From: Rhodobacter calidifons
GTDB taxonomy: Bacteria; Pseudomonadota; Alphaproteobacteria; Rhodobacterales; Rhodobacteraceae
Assembly: GCF_011174775.1 (NCBI RefSeq)
Contig: NZ_JAANHS010000001.1
Coordinates: 124,001 to 188,000 of the forward strand
Direction of reading: 5' to 3'
DNA length: 64,000 nucleotides
Below are positions 25,868 to 33,945 of the stretch, one piece after another; positions within the stretch are counted from its first letter, which is position 1; each line of letters starts with the position of its first letter. The notes beneath the pieces are model-generated. The model was not told where the DNA came from and did not search any database. It worked only from the letters and a program-made list of their open reading frames with translations. The translations under genes were made by a program, and so were the position numbers.

Positions 25868-27340
25868 TCAGCGCATCACGAAGGGATTGGCGATGGGCTC
25901 GGATGCGGTGTTGACCCAGATCGTCTTGGGCCGCGTGTAGTCGAGCATCGCCTGGAACCCGCTCTCGCGCCCGTAGCCCGAGCCCTTGACGCCCCCGAAA
26001 GCCGCGATCGGAGACACCGCGCGGTAGGTGTTCACCCAGACGATCCCGGCACGAATGGCCTTCGCCACCCGCATCTGCCGCGCCCCGTCGCGGGTGAAGA
26101 CCCCCGCCGCCAGCCCGTGTTGCGAACGGTTCGCCAGGGCCACAGCCTCGGCCTCGTCCCGGAAGCGCAGCACCGACAGCACCGGCCCGAAGAGCTCGGT
26201 ATCCACGATGGTCAGGTCGGGCGAGGGGCAGTCGATGATCGTCGGCGCGTAATAGGTCCCGCCCAGGCTCGGCTGCCTGCCCCCGGTCAGGACCTTGGCC
26301 CCCTCTTCCACGGCCAAAGCCACCTGCGCCTCGATGTGCCTGACCTGCGCCTCGGTGCAAAGCGGCCCCATCTGCGTCTCGTCCGCCAGCGGATCGCCAA
26401 TCCGGATCGCCCGCGCCGCCGCCACCAGCCGCGCCAGGAACGCCTCCGCCACCGCCTCATGCACGATCAGCCGAGACCCCGCCACACAGCTTTGCCCCGT
26501 CGCCCCGAAGATCCCCGCCATGCAGCCGTTCACCGCGCTGTCGAGGTCCGCGTCCTCGAACACCACGAAGGGCGACTTCCCCCCCAGCTCCAGCGACAGC
26601 TCCGCGAAATTCTCCGCCGTATTCCGCACCACATGCCGCGCCGTCTCCGGCCCGCCCGTGAACGAAACCCGCGCCACCAGAGGATGCGAGGTCAGCACCC
26701 GCCCCACCTCGCCATGCCCGCTGATGATGTTCACCACACCTGGCGGAAACCCCGCCGCCTCGATCAGCCGCCCGAACTCCAGCATCGGCACCGAGGCATG
26801 CTCCGACACCTTCAGCACCACCGTATTCCCCGCCGCCAGCGCCGGCCCCAGCTTCACCGCCGACAGGAACAGCTGCGAGTTCCAAGGCACCACCGCCGCC
26901 ACCACGCCCAGAGGTTCGCGGTTCGTGAAGACAAGCATGTCCGGCTTGTCGATCGGCAGCACCTCGCCCGCGATCTTGTCCGCCGCGCCTGCATAGAAAT
27001 GAAAGAACTCCGCGATGTATCTGGCCTGCCAGCGCGTCTCCTTCAGCATCTTGCCGGTGTCCAGCGTCTCCGCCCGGCCCAGATCCTCGGACGCCTCGGC
27101 CAGCAGATCCCCCAGCTGCCGCAGGCACTTGCCCCGGGCCGAGGGCGTCATCCGCCCCCATTCGCCCGACAACGCCCGCTCCGCCGCCCGCACCGCCCGG
27201 TCCACGTCCCTGCCCGTCGCCTCCGGCACCTCGGCCCAGACCCTGCCCGTCACCGGCGAGACCGACGGGAACACCCCGCCATCCGAGGCGCCCACCCAAT
27301 CCCCGTCGATCAGCATCTGGCAGCGCTTCAGCTCGGCCAT
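25868..27340 (-). CDS. NAD(P)-dependent aldehyde dehydrogenase
   Basis: The 490-residue protein has the ALDH catalytic set: the PWNSQL cofactor motif, LELGGKSP with the general-base Glu near residue 253, and the nucleophile in GQSCVAGS near residue 283. The start at 27340 has GGAGGG a few bases upstream; a longer upstream reading lacks conservation. It is the first gene of a two-gene operon with the flavin monooxygenase and is divergent from the alpha/beta hydrolase, so the 140-base gap must hold both promoters. It probably oxidises the aldehyde made by the monooxygenase. Confidence 0.92.
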   Translation of the reverse strand: MAELKRCQMLIDGDWVGASDGGVFPSVSPVTGRVWAEVPEATGRDVDRAVRAAERALSGEWGRMTPSARGKCLRQLGDLLAEASEDLGRAETLDTGKMLKETRWQARYIAEFFHFYAGAADKIAGEVLPIDKPDMLVFTNREPLGVVAAVVPWNSQLFLSAVKLGPALAAGNTVVLKVSEHASVPMLEFGRLIEAAGFPPGVVNIISGHGEVGRVLTSHPLVARVSFTGGPETARHVVRNTAENFAELSLELGGKSPFVVFEDADLDSAVNGCMAGIFGATGQSCVAGSRLIVHEAVAEAFLARLVAAARAIRIGDPLADETQMGPLCTEAQVRHIEAQVALAVEEGAKVLTGGRQPSLGGTYYAPTIIDCPSPDLTIVDTELFGPVLSVLRFRDEAEAVALANRSQHGLAAGVFTRDGARQMRVAKAIRAGIVWVNTYRAVSPIAAFGGVKGSGYGRESGFQAMLDYTRPKTIWVNTASEPIANPFVMR

Positions 27341-27480
27341 CGCACCCTCCCGGCTCTTCCCGTTGATGAAGCCGCCTTCCCGCTGACGCTGCCGGAAAGT
27401 CGCCATGGCCTGTCGAAAAATCGAAACACTCAGCCCGCATGGAATGGCACACCGGAACACCACAGCCACCGGACACGCCC

Positions 27481-28266
27481 ATGACCTTCAACGGCACCGC
27501 CTACGACCTGACCGGCCCCGAGGACGCCCCCGTGGTGGCGCTGATCCACGGCCTCGGGCTGACCCGCGCCGTCTGGCAGTGGCTGCTGCCCGAGCTCACG
27601 AATTTCCGCGTCCTGACCTATGACCTGATCGGCCACGGGCAGACCGCCCCGCCGGAAGGGGACCCAACCCTAACGGACCTGTCGGACCAGCTGGCCGCCC
27701 TTCTCGACCACCTGCACATCGACAAGGCCGCCGTGGTGGGCTTCTCGCTCGGCGGAATGATCGCCCGCCGCTTCGCCCAGGACCACCGCGACCGCACCAC
27801 GGCGCTGGTTGTTCTCCACTCCGCCCACCGCCGCAGCGAGAAACAGCAGGCCGCCATCCTCTACCGCCTCGCCCAGGCCGAGGCCGAAGGCCCCGAAGCC
27901 ACCGTCGAGCTTGCCCTGCAACGCTGGTATACCGAGGCCGCGCAGGCGACCCGCCCCGACCTGATGGACCTGACACGCCGATGGGTCCTCGCCAACAGGC
28001 GCGAGGTCTATGTCAAGCTCTACCGCATCCTCGCGCATGGCGTTGACGAAATCGTCGCCCCCACCCCGCCCCTCACCGTCCCGACCCTCGTGCTCACCGG
28101 CGACGAGGACCACGGCAACAACCCCGCGATGAGCATGGCCATCGCCGGGGAAATCCCCCGCGCGCGGCTGGTCATCCTGAAGGGCCTGCGACACATGGCC
28201 CTGGCCGAGGCGCCAGAGGCCGTGAACCGCCCCGTGGTGGATTTCCTGACCGAGGTGCTGCGATGA
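27481..28266 (+). CDS. Alpha/beta hydrolase
   Basis: The 261-residue hydrolase has the oxyanion motif HGLG (23-26), nucleophile elbow GFSLGG with Ser89, a late Asp in LVLTGDEDHG and the catalytic His in LKGLRHMALAEAPEAVN. The fold resembles 3-oxoadipate enol-lactonase and related esterases. ATG 27481 was preferred over 27439 because homology to the fold begins there, though neither has a strong ribosome site. It is divergent from the aldehyde dehydrogenase and followed by the AA_synth gene. Confidence 0.88.
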   Translation: MTFNGTAYDLTGPEDAPVVALIHGLGLTRAVWQWLLPELTNFRVLTYDLIGHGQTAPPEGDPTLTDLSDQLAALLDHLHIDKAAVVGFSLGGMIARRFAQDHRDRTTALVVLHSAHRRSEKQQAAILYRLAQAEAEGPEATVELALQRWYTEAAQATRPDLMDLTRRWVLANRREVYVKLYRILAHGVDEIVAPTPPLTVPTLVLTGDEDHGNNPAMSMAIAGEIPRARLVILKGLRHMALAEAPEAVNRPVVDFLTEVLR

Positions 28267-28319
28267 CCGATCCTGCCCGCACCTCGCCGAACGCTGCCCG
28301 CGCCCAACTGCCGTCCTGA
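28263..28319 (+). CDS. 18-codon ORF coupled to the hydrolase stop
   Basis: An ATG overlaps the hydrolase stop as ATGA and opens an 18-codon frame (MTDPARTSPNAARAQLPS) that ends 13 bases before the AA_synth start. The perfect ATGA junction suggests a former or minute coupled gene. It could be the first codons of a lost gene, possibly the missing flavin reductase of the monooxygenase, or a chance frame. No homology can be claimed from so short a piece. Confidence 0.25.
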   Translation: MTDPARTSPNAARAQLPS

Positions 28320-28332
28320 AAGGAACCGCCCC

Positions 28333-28938
28333 ATGTCTCTGCCGGAACTGCGCAAGATCGTGACCTATGACGAAGAGACCGTCACCGACGGCGGCCGCGC
28401 CTGCACGCCGCCGCTGCGGATGATCGCCGTCGCCGCCGTGGTGACGAACCCCTGGGCCGGGCGCGGCTTCGTCGCGGACCTTTCCCCGGACATCAGACGC
28501 ATGGGACCGGCCCTCGGGAAACTTCTCACCGACCGCCTGATCCGCCTGGCGGGCGGCGGCGACAAGATCGAGGCCTACGGCAAGGCCGCTCTCGGCGGCA
28601 CGGGTTGCGAACTGGAACATTGTTCCGCCCTGATCCACACCCTGCGCTTCGGCAATGTGTTCCGCGAGGCGGTGGGGGCCAGGACCTACCTCGGCTTCAC
28701 CAACACCCGCGGGCCGGCGAACACGCAAGTGCAGGTGCCCCTGATGGACAAGCACGACGCCGGGCGCCGCTCGCACTACCTGACCGTGCAGTTCTCGATC
28801 CCCGACGCGCCGGGCCATGACGAACTGGTCATCGCTTTGGGCGCCAGCCTCGGTGGCCGGCCGCACCACCGGATCGGCGACCGCTATCAGGACATCCGGG
28901 AGATGGGCGGCGAGATCGACAACCCGGCGGGGGTCTGA
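28333..28938 (+). CDS. AA_synth-family protein (amino acid synthesis family, function unclear)
   Basis: The 201-residue protein matches the family named amino acid synthesis (PF06684), for example in the N-terminal RKIVTYDEETVTDGGR and the central GKAALGGTGCELEHCSALIHTLRFGN. Despite the name, members usually sit beside luciferase-like monooxygenases and dehydrogenases in catabolic clusters, as here. A ribosome site AAAGGA precedes the ATG. The biochemical role is not established. Confidence 0.85.
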   Translation: MSLPELRKIVTYDEETVTDGGRACTPPLRMIAVAAVVTNPWAGRGFVADLSPDIRRMGPALGKLLTDRLIRLAGGGDKIEAYGKAALGGTGCELEHCSALIHTLRFGNVFREAVGARTYLGFTNTRGPANTQVQVPLMDKHDAGRRSHYLTVQFSIPDAPGHDELVIALGASLGGRPHHRIGDRYQDIREMGGEIDNPAGV

Positions 28939-28939
28939 C

Positions 28940-29030
28940 GGCCCCCTCCTCGTTCGCCTTCGGCTTCTCATCGGTCAATCCGGCGAGGCGCGACCCAGCG
29001 CGGAGAAACGAAGTGAACGACGAGCGGCCC
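28940..29030. repeat. Family D repeat, copy 2
   Basis: It begins within a few bases of the AA_synth stop with CCCTCCTCGTTCGCCTTCGG and ends GAACGACGAGCGGCCC, so that CTCGTTCGCCTTCG pairs imperfectly with CGAAGTGAACGACGAG. It fills the convergent gap between the AA_synth gene and ychF together with the family F element. Confidence 0.75.
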
Positions 29031-29046
29031 GTGGGGTTAACCTCGG

Positions 29047-29105
29047 GTAAACGTCCGCAGCCAACCCGTTGAAATCACTCACCCCGAAACCCGCGCCGCG
29101 CGCGG
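29047..29105 (-). repeat. Family F element, copy 1, just 3' of ychF
   Basis: This 59-base block aligns without gaps to 47829-47887, with 47 of 59 positions identical by my count. Both copies end in GCGCCGCGCGCGG and both stand two to four bases beyond the stop of a leftward gene (ychF here, the ROK regulator there). The two genes are unrelated, so the block is a dispersed 3'-end element, possibly a terminator. Confidence 0.75.
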
Positions 29106-29109
29106 TACG

Positions 29110-30207
29110 TCAGGCATTGAACAGGAAGTGCAGCACGTCCCCGTCCTTGACCTCGTAGGTCTTGCCCTCGACCCGGAACTTGCCCGCTTCCTTCGCCCCC
29201 GCCTCGCCGTTCCCGGCGATGTAGTCCTCGTAGGCAATGGTCTCGGCCCGGATGAAGCCCTTCTCGAAATCCCCGTGGATCACCCCCGCCGCCTGCGGGG
29301 CGAGCGTGCCCTTGGGGATCGTCCAGGCCCGCGCCTCCTTCGGCCCCACGGTGAAATAGGTCCGCAAGCCCAGAAGCGCGTAGCCCGCCTTGATCAGCCG
29401 GTCGAGCCCCGCCTCCTTCAGCCCCATCTCCTCCAGGAACAGCTTCGCCTCCTCCTCGGGCAGCTGCGCCAGTTCCTCCTCGATCCGGGCCGAGATCACC
29501 ACCGAGGCCGCGCCCTGCTTGGCCGCCATCTCGGCCACCCGGGCCGACTGCGCATTGCCCGAGGCCGCCGAGGCCTCCTCGACGTTGCAGACGTAAAGGA
29601 CCGGCTTCGCGGTCAGCAGCTGCAACATCCGCCATTGCTTGCGGTCATCCGCCGCCACCTCGACTGTCCGCGCGGGCCTGCCTTCATTCAGGGCCGCCAA
29701 GGCGGCGCGCAGCAGACGGTCCTGGTCCAGCACCTCCTGATCCCCGCCGCGCAGCTTTTTCCCCAGCGCGGTCAGGCGACGTTCGATCGACTCCATGTCG
29801 GCCAGCATCAGTTCCGTCTCGATCGTCTCGGCATCGGCCACCGGGTCGATCCGGCCCTCGACATGGGTGATGTCCCCGTCCTCGAAACAGCGCAGCACAT
29901 GGGCGATGGCGTCGCATTCGCGGATGTTGGCCAGGAACTGGTTGCCCAGCCCCTCGCCCTTCGACGCCCCCCGCACCAGTCCCGCGATATCGACAAAGGT
30001 CATCCGCGTCGGGATGATCTGCTTCGACCCGGCAATGGCCGCCAGCTTCTCCAGCCGCGCATCCGGCACCGAGACCTCGCCCACATTGGGTTCGATGGTG
30101 CAGAAGGGAAAGTTCGCCGCCTGCGCCGCCGCCGTCCGGGTCAGCGCGTTGAAGAGCGTGGACTTGCCCACATTCGGCAACCCGACGATGCCCATCCTGA
30201 AACCCAT
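29110..30207 (-). CDS. ychF: Redox-regulated ATPase YchF (OLA1 family)
   Basis: YchF is a universally conserved P-loop protein of the Obg group that hydrolyses ATP and is linked to ribosomes and stress response. The 365-residue protein has the G1 motif GLPNVGKST at residues 9-17, TIEPNVGEV as switch region, and NVEE in place of NKxD, which marks ATP rather than GTP preference. A C-terminal TGS domain ([19 protein letters not shown]) ends the protein. ATG 30207 was chosen because GGAGG lies five bases upstream; the ATG before it would be too close. Confidence 0.96.
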   Translation of the reverse strand: MGFRMGIVGLPNVGKSTLFNALTRTAAAQAANFPFCTIEPNVGEVSVPDARLEKLAAIAGSKQIIPTRMTFVDIAGLVRGASKGEGLGNQFLANIRECDAIAHVLRCFEDGDITHVEGRIDPVADAETIETELMLADMESIERRLTALGKKLRGGDQEVLDQDRLLRAALAALNEGRPARTVEVAADDRKQWRMLQLLTAKPVLYVCNVEEASAASGNAQSARVAEMAAKQGAASVVISARIEEELAQLPEEEAKLFLEEMGLKEAGLDRLIKAGYALLGLRTYFTVGPKEARAWTIPKGTLAPQAAGVIHGDFEKGFIRAETIAYEDYIAGNGEAGAKEAGKFRVEGKTYEVKDGDVLHFLFNA

Positions 30208-30325
30208 CATGCCCTCCATTGGCGACAGGGGGCGTATTACGGGGGCCGGACCCAAGGATCAAGCGGCCCCATTGATTTCCGCCCGCCCCCCGTGGCAGAT
30301 GGAGCCGTTGACAAGGGGGACCGCC

Positions 30326-31117
30326 ATGACACGGATCGACGACACCTTCGCCCGGCTGCGCGCGCAGGGCAAAAAGGCCTTCGTCTCCTATATCATGGGC
30401 GGCGACCCGGACGAGGCGACGAGCCTTGCCATCATGCAGGGCCTGCCCGCCGCCGGGGTCGATGTGATCGAGCTTGGGATGCCCTTCACCGATCCGATGG
30501 CCGACGGTCCGACGATCCAGGCCGCCGGGCAGCGCGCGCTGGAAGGCGGCATGACGATGGACAAGGTCCTTGCCATGGTCCGCGCCTTCCGCAAGGGCGA
30601 CCAGACGACCCCCATCGTGCTCATGGGCTATTACAACCCGATCTACTCTCGCGGGGTCGACCGGTTCCTCAAGGACGCGGCCGAGGCGGGGATCGACGGC
30701 CTCATCGTCGTGGACCTGCCGCCCGAGGAAGATGACGAGCTCTGCATCCCCGCCCAGAAAGCGGGCCTGAATTTCATCCGCCTCGCCACCCCCACCACCG
30801 ACGACAAACGCCTGCCGAAGGTGCTCCAGAACACCTCGGGCTTCGTCTATTATGTCTCGATCACCGGCATCACCGGGGCTGCTGCCGCTCAGGCCTCCGA
30901 CGTCGGGCCCGAGGTTGCGCGGATCAAGCGGTCGACCGACCTGCCGGTGATCGTGGGCTTCGGCATCTCCACGCCCGAACAGGCCAAGGCCATCGCCTCG
31001 GTGGCCGATGGCTGCGTCGTCGGCTCGGCCATCGTCAAGGACATCGGCGCAGGCGTCCCGGTGGCCGAGGTTCTGGCCCGCGTCAAGGCGCTGTCCGACG
31101 GGGCACATTCGGCCTGA
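30326..31117 (+). CDS. trpA: Tryptophan synthase alpha subunit
   Basis: TrpA cleaves indole-3-glycerol phosphate to indole, which passes through a tunnel to TrpB. The 263-residue TIM barrel has the catalytic Glu49 and Asp60 ([16 protein letters not shown]) and the phosphate-binding GFGIST and VVGSAIV segments. GGGGGA lies five bases before the ATG. No other trp gene is in the window, so trpA is separate from trpB and trpF here. It is divergent from ychF with a 118-base gap. Confidence 0.97.
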   Translation: MTRIDDTFARLRAQGKKAFVSYIMGGDPDEATSLAIMQGLPAAGVDVIELGMPFTDPMADGPTIQAAGQRALEGGMTMDKVLAMVRAFRKGDQTTPIVLMGYYNPIYSRGVDRFLKDAAEAGIDGLIVVDLPPEEDDELCIPAQKAGLNFIRLATPTTDDKRLPKVLQNTSGFVYYVSITGITGAAAAQASDVGPEVARIKRSTDLPVIVGFGISTPEQAKAIASVADGCVVGSAIVKDIGAGVPVAEVLARVKALSDGAHSA

Positions 31118-31131
31118 CGCCGCGCTCCGCG

Positions 31132-31176
31132 CCGATTTCCTGCGGAAATCGGACCGGAACTCGTATCGAGTTCCGG
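31132..31176. repeat. Twin palindrome, family B copy 2
   Basis: First palindrome 31132-31152 with arms CCGATTTCC and GGAAATCGG around TGC; one base later the second, 31154-31176, with arms CCGGAACTCG and CGAGTTCCGG around TAT. It lies 15 bases after the trpA stop and may serve as its transcription end. Same architecture as 9181-9224 and 35345-35389. Confidence 0.9.
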
Positions 31177-31267
31177 CGCCCGGCCGGGCAAGGTCGCGGA
31201 AAGCGATGGACGGGACCGCGCCGCATTGGTAACACGATCTTACCAATCTGCCGCAAGGGACCCGGCC

Positions 31268-32431
31268 ATGCCTGTCATCACCTGCATCGAGGACCTCAAG
31301 CGCCTGCACCAGAAGCGCACCCCGAAGATGTTCTGGGACTACTGCGAAAGCGGCAGCTATACCGAACAGACCTTCCGCGAGAATACCTCGGACTTCGCGA
31401 AACTGCGCTTCCGCCAGCGCGTCGCCCGCGACCTGACCGGACGGGTGCTGGAGAGCACGATGGCCGGGCAGAAGGTCTCGATGCCGGTGGCCCTCGCGCC
31501 CGTCGGCTCGACGGGTATGCAGCACCCGGACGGCGAGATCCACGCCGCCCGCGCCGCCGCCAAGGCCGGGGTGCCCTTCACGCTGTCCACCATGTCGATC
31601 TGCTCGATCGAGGACGTGGCCGCCCACAGCCCCGAGCCGTTCTGGTTCCAGCTTTACGTCATGAAGGACGAGGATTTCGTCGATGCGATCATCGAACGCG
31701 CCCGCGCCGCGAAATGCTCGGCCCTGGTGCTGACGCTGGACCTCCAGATCCTCGGCCAGCGCCACAAGGACCTGAAGAACGGCCTGACCTCGCCGCCAAG
31801 GCCCACGATCCCGAATCTGATCAACATCGCCACCAAGCCGCGCTGGGCCTGGAACATGGCTCGGACCCCGCGGCGGCAGTTCCGCAACATCGTCGGCCAT
31901 GTGAAGGGCGTGCAGAAACTGTCGGACCTGACCGCCTGGGCCAACGAACAGTTCGACCCCCAGCTCGACTGGTCCAAGGTGATCCGCATCCGCGACCAGT
32001 GGAAGGGCAAGTTCATCCTGAAGGGTGTGCTCGACCCCGAGGACGCGAAGATGGCCGCCGACGCCGGCGCCGATGCGGTGATCGTGTCGAACCACGGCGG
32101 GCGGCAGCTGGACGGGGCGCTGTCCTCGATCCGCATGCTGCCCTCCATCGTCCGCGCCATCGGCGACCGGACCGAGGTCTGGATGGACAGCGGCATCCGG
32201 TCGGGTCAGGACGTGCTGAAGGCGCTGGCGCTGGGGGCGAAAGGCACGATGATCGGCCGCGCCTATATCCACGGGCTGGGCGCGATGGGGGAGGCCGGGG
32301 TGACCGCCGCGCTGGAGGTGATCCGCAAGGAGATGGACATCACCATGGCGCTGTGCGGCGAACGCGACGTGAAGAACATGGGCCGCCACAACCTTCTGGT
32401 GCCCGAGGATTTCGAGGGCCGCTGGGCCTGA
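31268..32431 (+). CDS. lldD: FMN-dependent alpha-hydroxy-acid dehydrogenase (L-lactate dehydrogenase type)
   Basis: The 387-residue protein is a member of the FMN-dependent 2-hydroxy-acid oxidising family, with substrate-binding Tyr/Trp near the N-terminus (MFWDYCESGSYTE), PVALAPVGSTGM, and the catalytic His in SNHGGRQLDG near residue 275. Closest in character to respiratory L-lactate dehydrogenase LldD, but other 2-hydroxy acids such as glycolate or mandelate are possible. AAGGGA precedes the ATG. It stands alone between two repeat-filled gaps. Confidence 0.88.
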   Translation: MPVITCIEDLKRLHQKRTPKMFWDYCESGSYTEQTFRENTSDFAKLRFRQRVARDLTGRVLESTMAGQKVSMPVALAPVGSTGMQHPDGEIHAARAAAKAGVPFTLSTMSICSIEDVAAHSPEPFWFQLYVMKDEDFVDAIIERARAAKCSALVLTLDLQILGQRHKDLKNGLTSPPRPTIPNLINIATKPRWAWNMARTPRRQFRNIVGHVKGVQKLSDLTAWANEQFDPQLDWSKVIRIRDQWKGKFILKGVLDPEDAKMAADAGADAVIVSNHGGRQLDGALSSIRMLPSIVRAIGDRTEVWMDSGIRSGQDVLKALALGAKGTMIGRAYIHGLGAMGEAGVTAALEVIRKEMDITMALCGERDVKNMGRHNLLVPEDFEGRWA

Positions 32432-32433
32432 AA

Positions 32434-32512
32434 CCCCCGCTCATCGTGCGCCTTCGGCGTCTCCTCGCTGCCGTCCCGCGAAAAGACGCCGAAGGCTCAG
32501 GACGAGCCGCCG
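32434..32512. repeat. Family D repeat, copy 3
   Basis: Begins three bases after the lldD stop and ends GACGAGCCGCC. It contains a perfect 12-base inverted pair, GCCTTCGGCGTC (32450-32461) and GACGCCGAAGGC (32485-32496), inside outer pairing ends. It could form a long terminator-like hairpin for lldD. Confidence 0.75.
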
Positions 32513-32517
32513 CTTGC

Positions 32518-32531
32518 AATTTGATCAAATT
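32518..32531. promoter_or_regulatory. Palindromic candidate operator upstream of the aminotransferase
   Basis: AATTTGATCAAATT is a perfect 14-base palindrome 38 bases before the aminotransferase start, in an AT-rich patch flanked by GC-rich DNA. Such a compact palindrome is typical of dimeric repressors of the GntR or related families. No regulator gene lies beside it, so the binding protein is unknown. Confidence 0.5.
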
Positions 32532-32569
32532 TCGGCATAAACGCAGCGACTGTTCCCGGGGCGCCTGCC

Positions 32570-33943
32570 ATGTCACTTGAAACCATCGCCGGAATTTCCA
32601 CCGACCGTCTGGCCAGCTTTGCCCGGCGCGAGGCCGAGGTCTACGCCAGGGCCCGCCCCAAGGCACTGAAAGCCTTGAAGGACGGTGCCGGCACCTTCCT
32701 TGGCGGCGTGCCGATGCACTGGATGGCCGACTGGCCGATGCCGCATCTGCCCCTGGTGGCGAAAGCCCGGGGCGCCCGGATCGAGGATATCGACGGTCAC
32801 ACCCTCGACGACTTCTGCCTTGGCGACACCGGGTCGATGTTCGGCCACTCGCCGCCGCCCGTGGCGAAAGCCATCCGCGCCCAGGCCCGCCGCGGCCTGA
32901 CCTACATGCTGCCCACCGAGGCCGCGCTTGAGGCCGGACGCCTGCTGACCCACCGCTTCGGCCCCTTCCGCTGGCAGATCGCCACCACCGCGACCGACGC
33001 CAACCGCTTTGCCCTGCGCGTCGCCCGCGCCATCACCGGGCGGCCGAAGGTCCTTGTCTTCAACGGCTGCTATCACGGCACGGTGGACGATACCTTCGTC
33101 TCCCTGGAGAACGGCCGCACCGTCACCTCCCCCGGCCTCCTCGGCCAGGTGAACGACCCGACGCAGACCGCCGTCTGCGCCGAGTTCAACGACCTGGCCT
33201 CTGTCGAGGCCGGGCTGGCCCAGGGCGATGTCGCCGCCATCCTGACCGAGCCGGTGATGACCAACTCCTGCATGGTCCTGCCCGAGGCGGGGTTCCACGA
33301 CGGCCTGCGCCAGCTGTCGCGGAAATACGGCGCGCTGCTCATCATCGACGAGACGCATACCATTTCCTCCGGCCTTGGCGGCTATACCCGCGTCCACTCG
33401 CTCCGGCCCGACATCTTCGTCGTCGGCAAATGCGTGGCGGGCGGGATGCCGACCGCCGTCTGGGGCCTGACCGACGAGACCGCAAGGCGCTATCACGAGG
33501 CGGACGCGAAACGCGAGCCCGGCCGCACCGGCATGGGCACCACGCTTTCCGCCAACCCGATGCAGTTCGCCTGCCTCGTCGCCACGCTGTCCGAGGTCAT
33601 GACGCCCGACAACTACGCCCATATGGAGAAGCTGGCCGAGCGTCTCTCGCACGGGCTGGCTAAGACCATCTACCGCCACCGCGCCCCCTGGCATGTCGTC
33701 CGGGTCGGCGCGCGGGTGGAATTCATCTGCGCCCCCGGACCGCTGCGCAATGGCACCGAGGCGGGCATGGCCCACCAGCCCCGGGTCGAGGCCGCGATCC
33801 ACACCGGCCTCATCAACCGCGGCACGCTGATCGCGCCGTTTCACAACATGATGCTCATCAGCCCGGCGACGAAGAAGGCCCAGGTTGACAGGCTGATCGC
33901 AAACTTCGACACCATCCTGACCGACCTTTTCCAGGCAGCCTGA
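32570..33943 (+). CDS. Class III pyridoxal-phosphate aminotransferase
   Basis: The 457-residue enzyme has the fold-type I class III layout: FNGCYHGTVDD, LIIDETHTISSGLGGY with the cofactor Asp near 259, and the Schiff-base Lys near residue 287 in VVGKCVAGGMP. It resembles glutamate-1-semialdehyde mutase-like and omega-amino-acid transaminases. The gene ends two bases before a glutamine-synthetase-like ligase, so both act in one pathway, most likely catabolism of a primary amine or diamine through a gamma-glutamyl intermediate. The substrate is inference. Confidence 0.88.
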   Translation: MSLETIAGISTDRLASFARREAEVYARARPKALKALKDGAGTFLGGVPMHWMADWPMPHLPLVAKARGARIEDIDGHTLDDFCLGDTGSMFGHSPPPVAKAIRAQARRGLTYMLPTEAALEAGRLLTHRFGPFRWQIATTATDANRFALRVARAITGRPKVLVFNGCYHGTVDDTFVSLENGRTVTSPGLLGQVNDPTQTAVCAEFNDLASVEAGLAQGDVAAILTEPVMTNSCMVLPEAGFHDGLRQLSRKYGALLIIDETHTISSGLGGYTRVHSLRPDIFVVGKCVAGGMPTAVWGLTDETARRYHEADAKREPGRTGMGTTLSANPMQFACLVATLSEVMTPDNYAHMEKLAERLSHGLAKTIYRHRAPWHVVRVGARVEFICAPGPLRNGTEAGMAHQPRVEAAIHTGLINRGTLIAPFHNMMLISPATKKAQVDRLIANFDTILTDLFQAA

Positions 33944-33945
33944 CC

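Noticed and set aside
31118-31267. Possible small RNA in the trpA-lldD gap
   Set aside because: The structured part is fully explained by the twin palindrome; no promoter or separate terminator could be recognised.
29684-32389. Minus-strand open frame of 901 codons across ychF, trpA and lldD
   Set aside because: It crosses three well-supported genes and a twin palindrome, and contains only low-complexity sequence.
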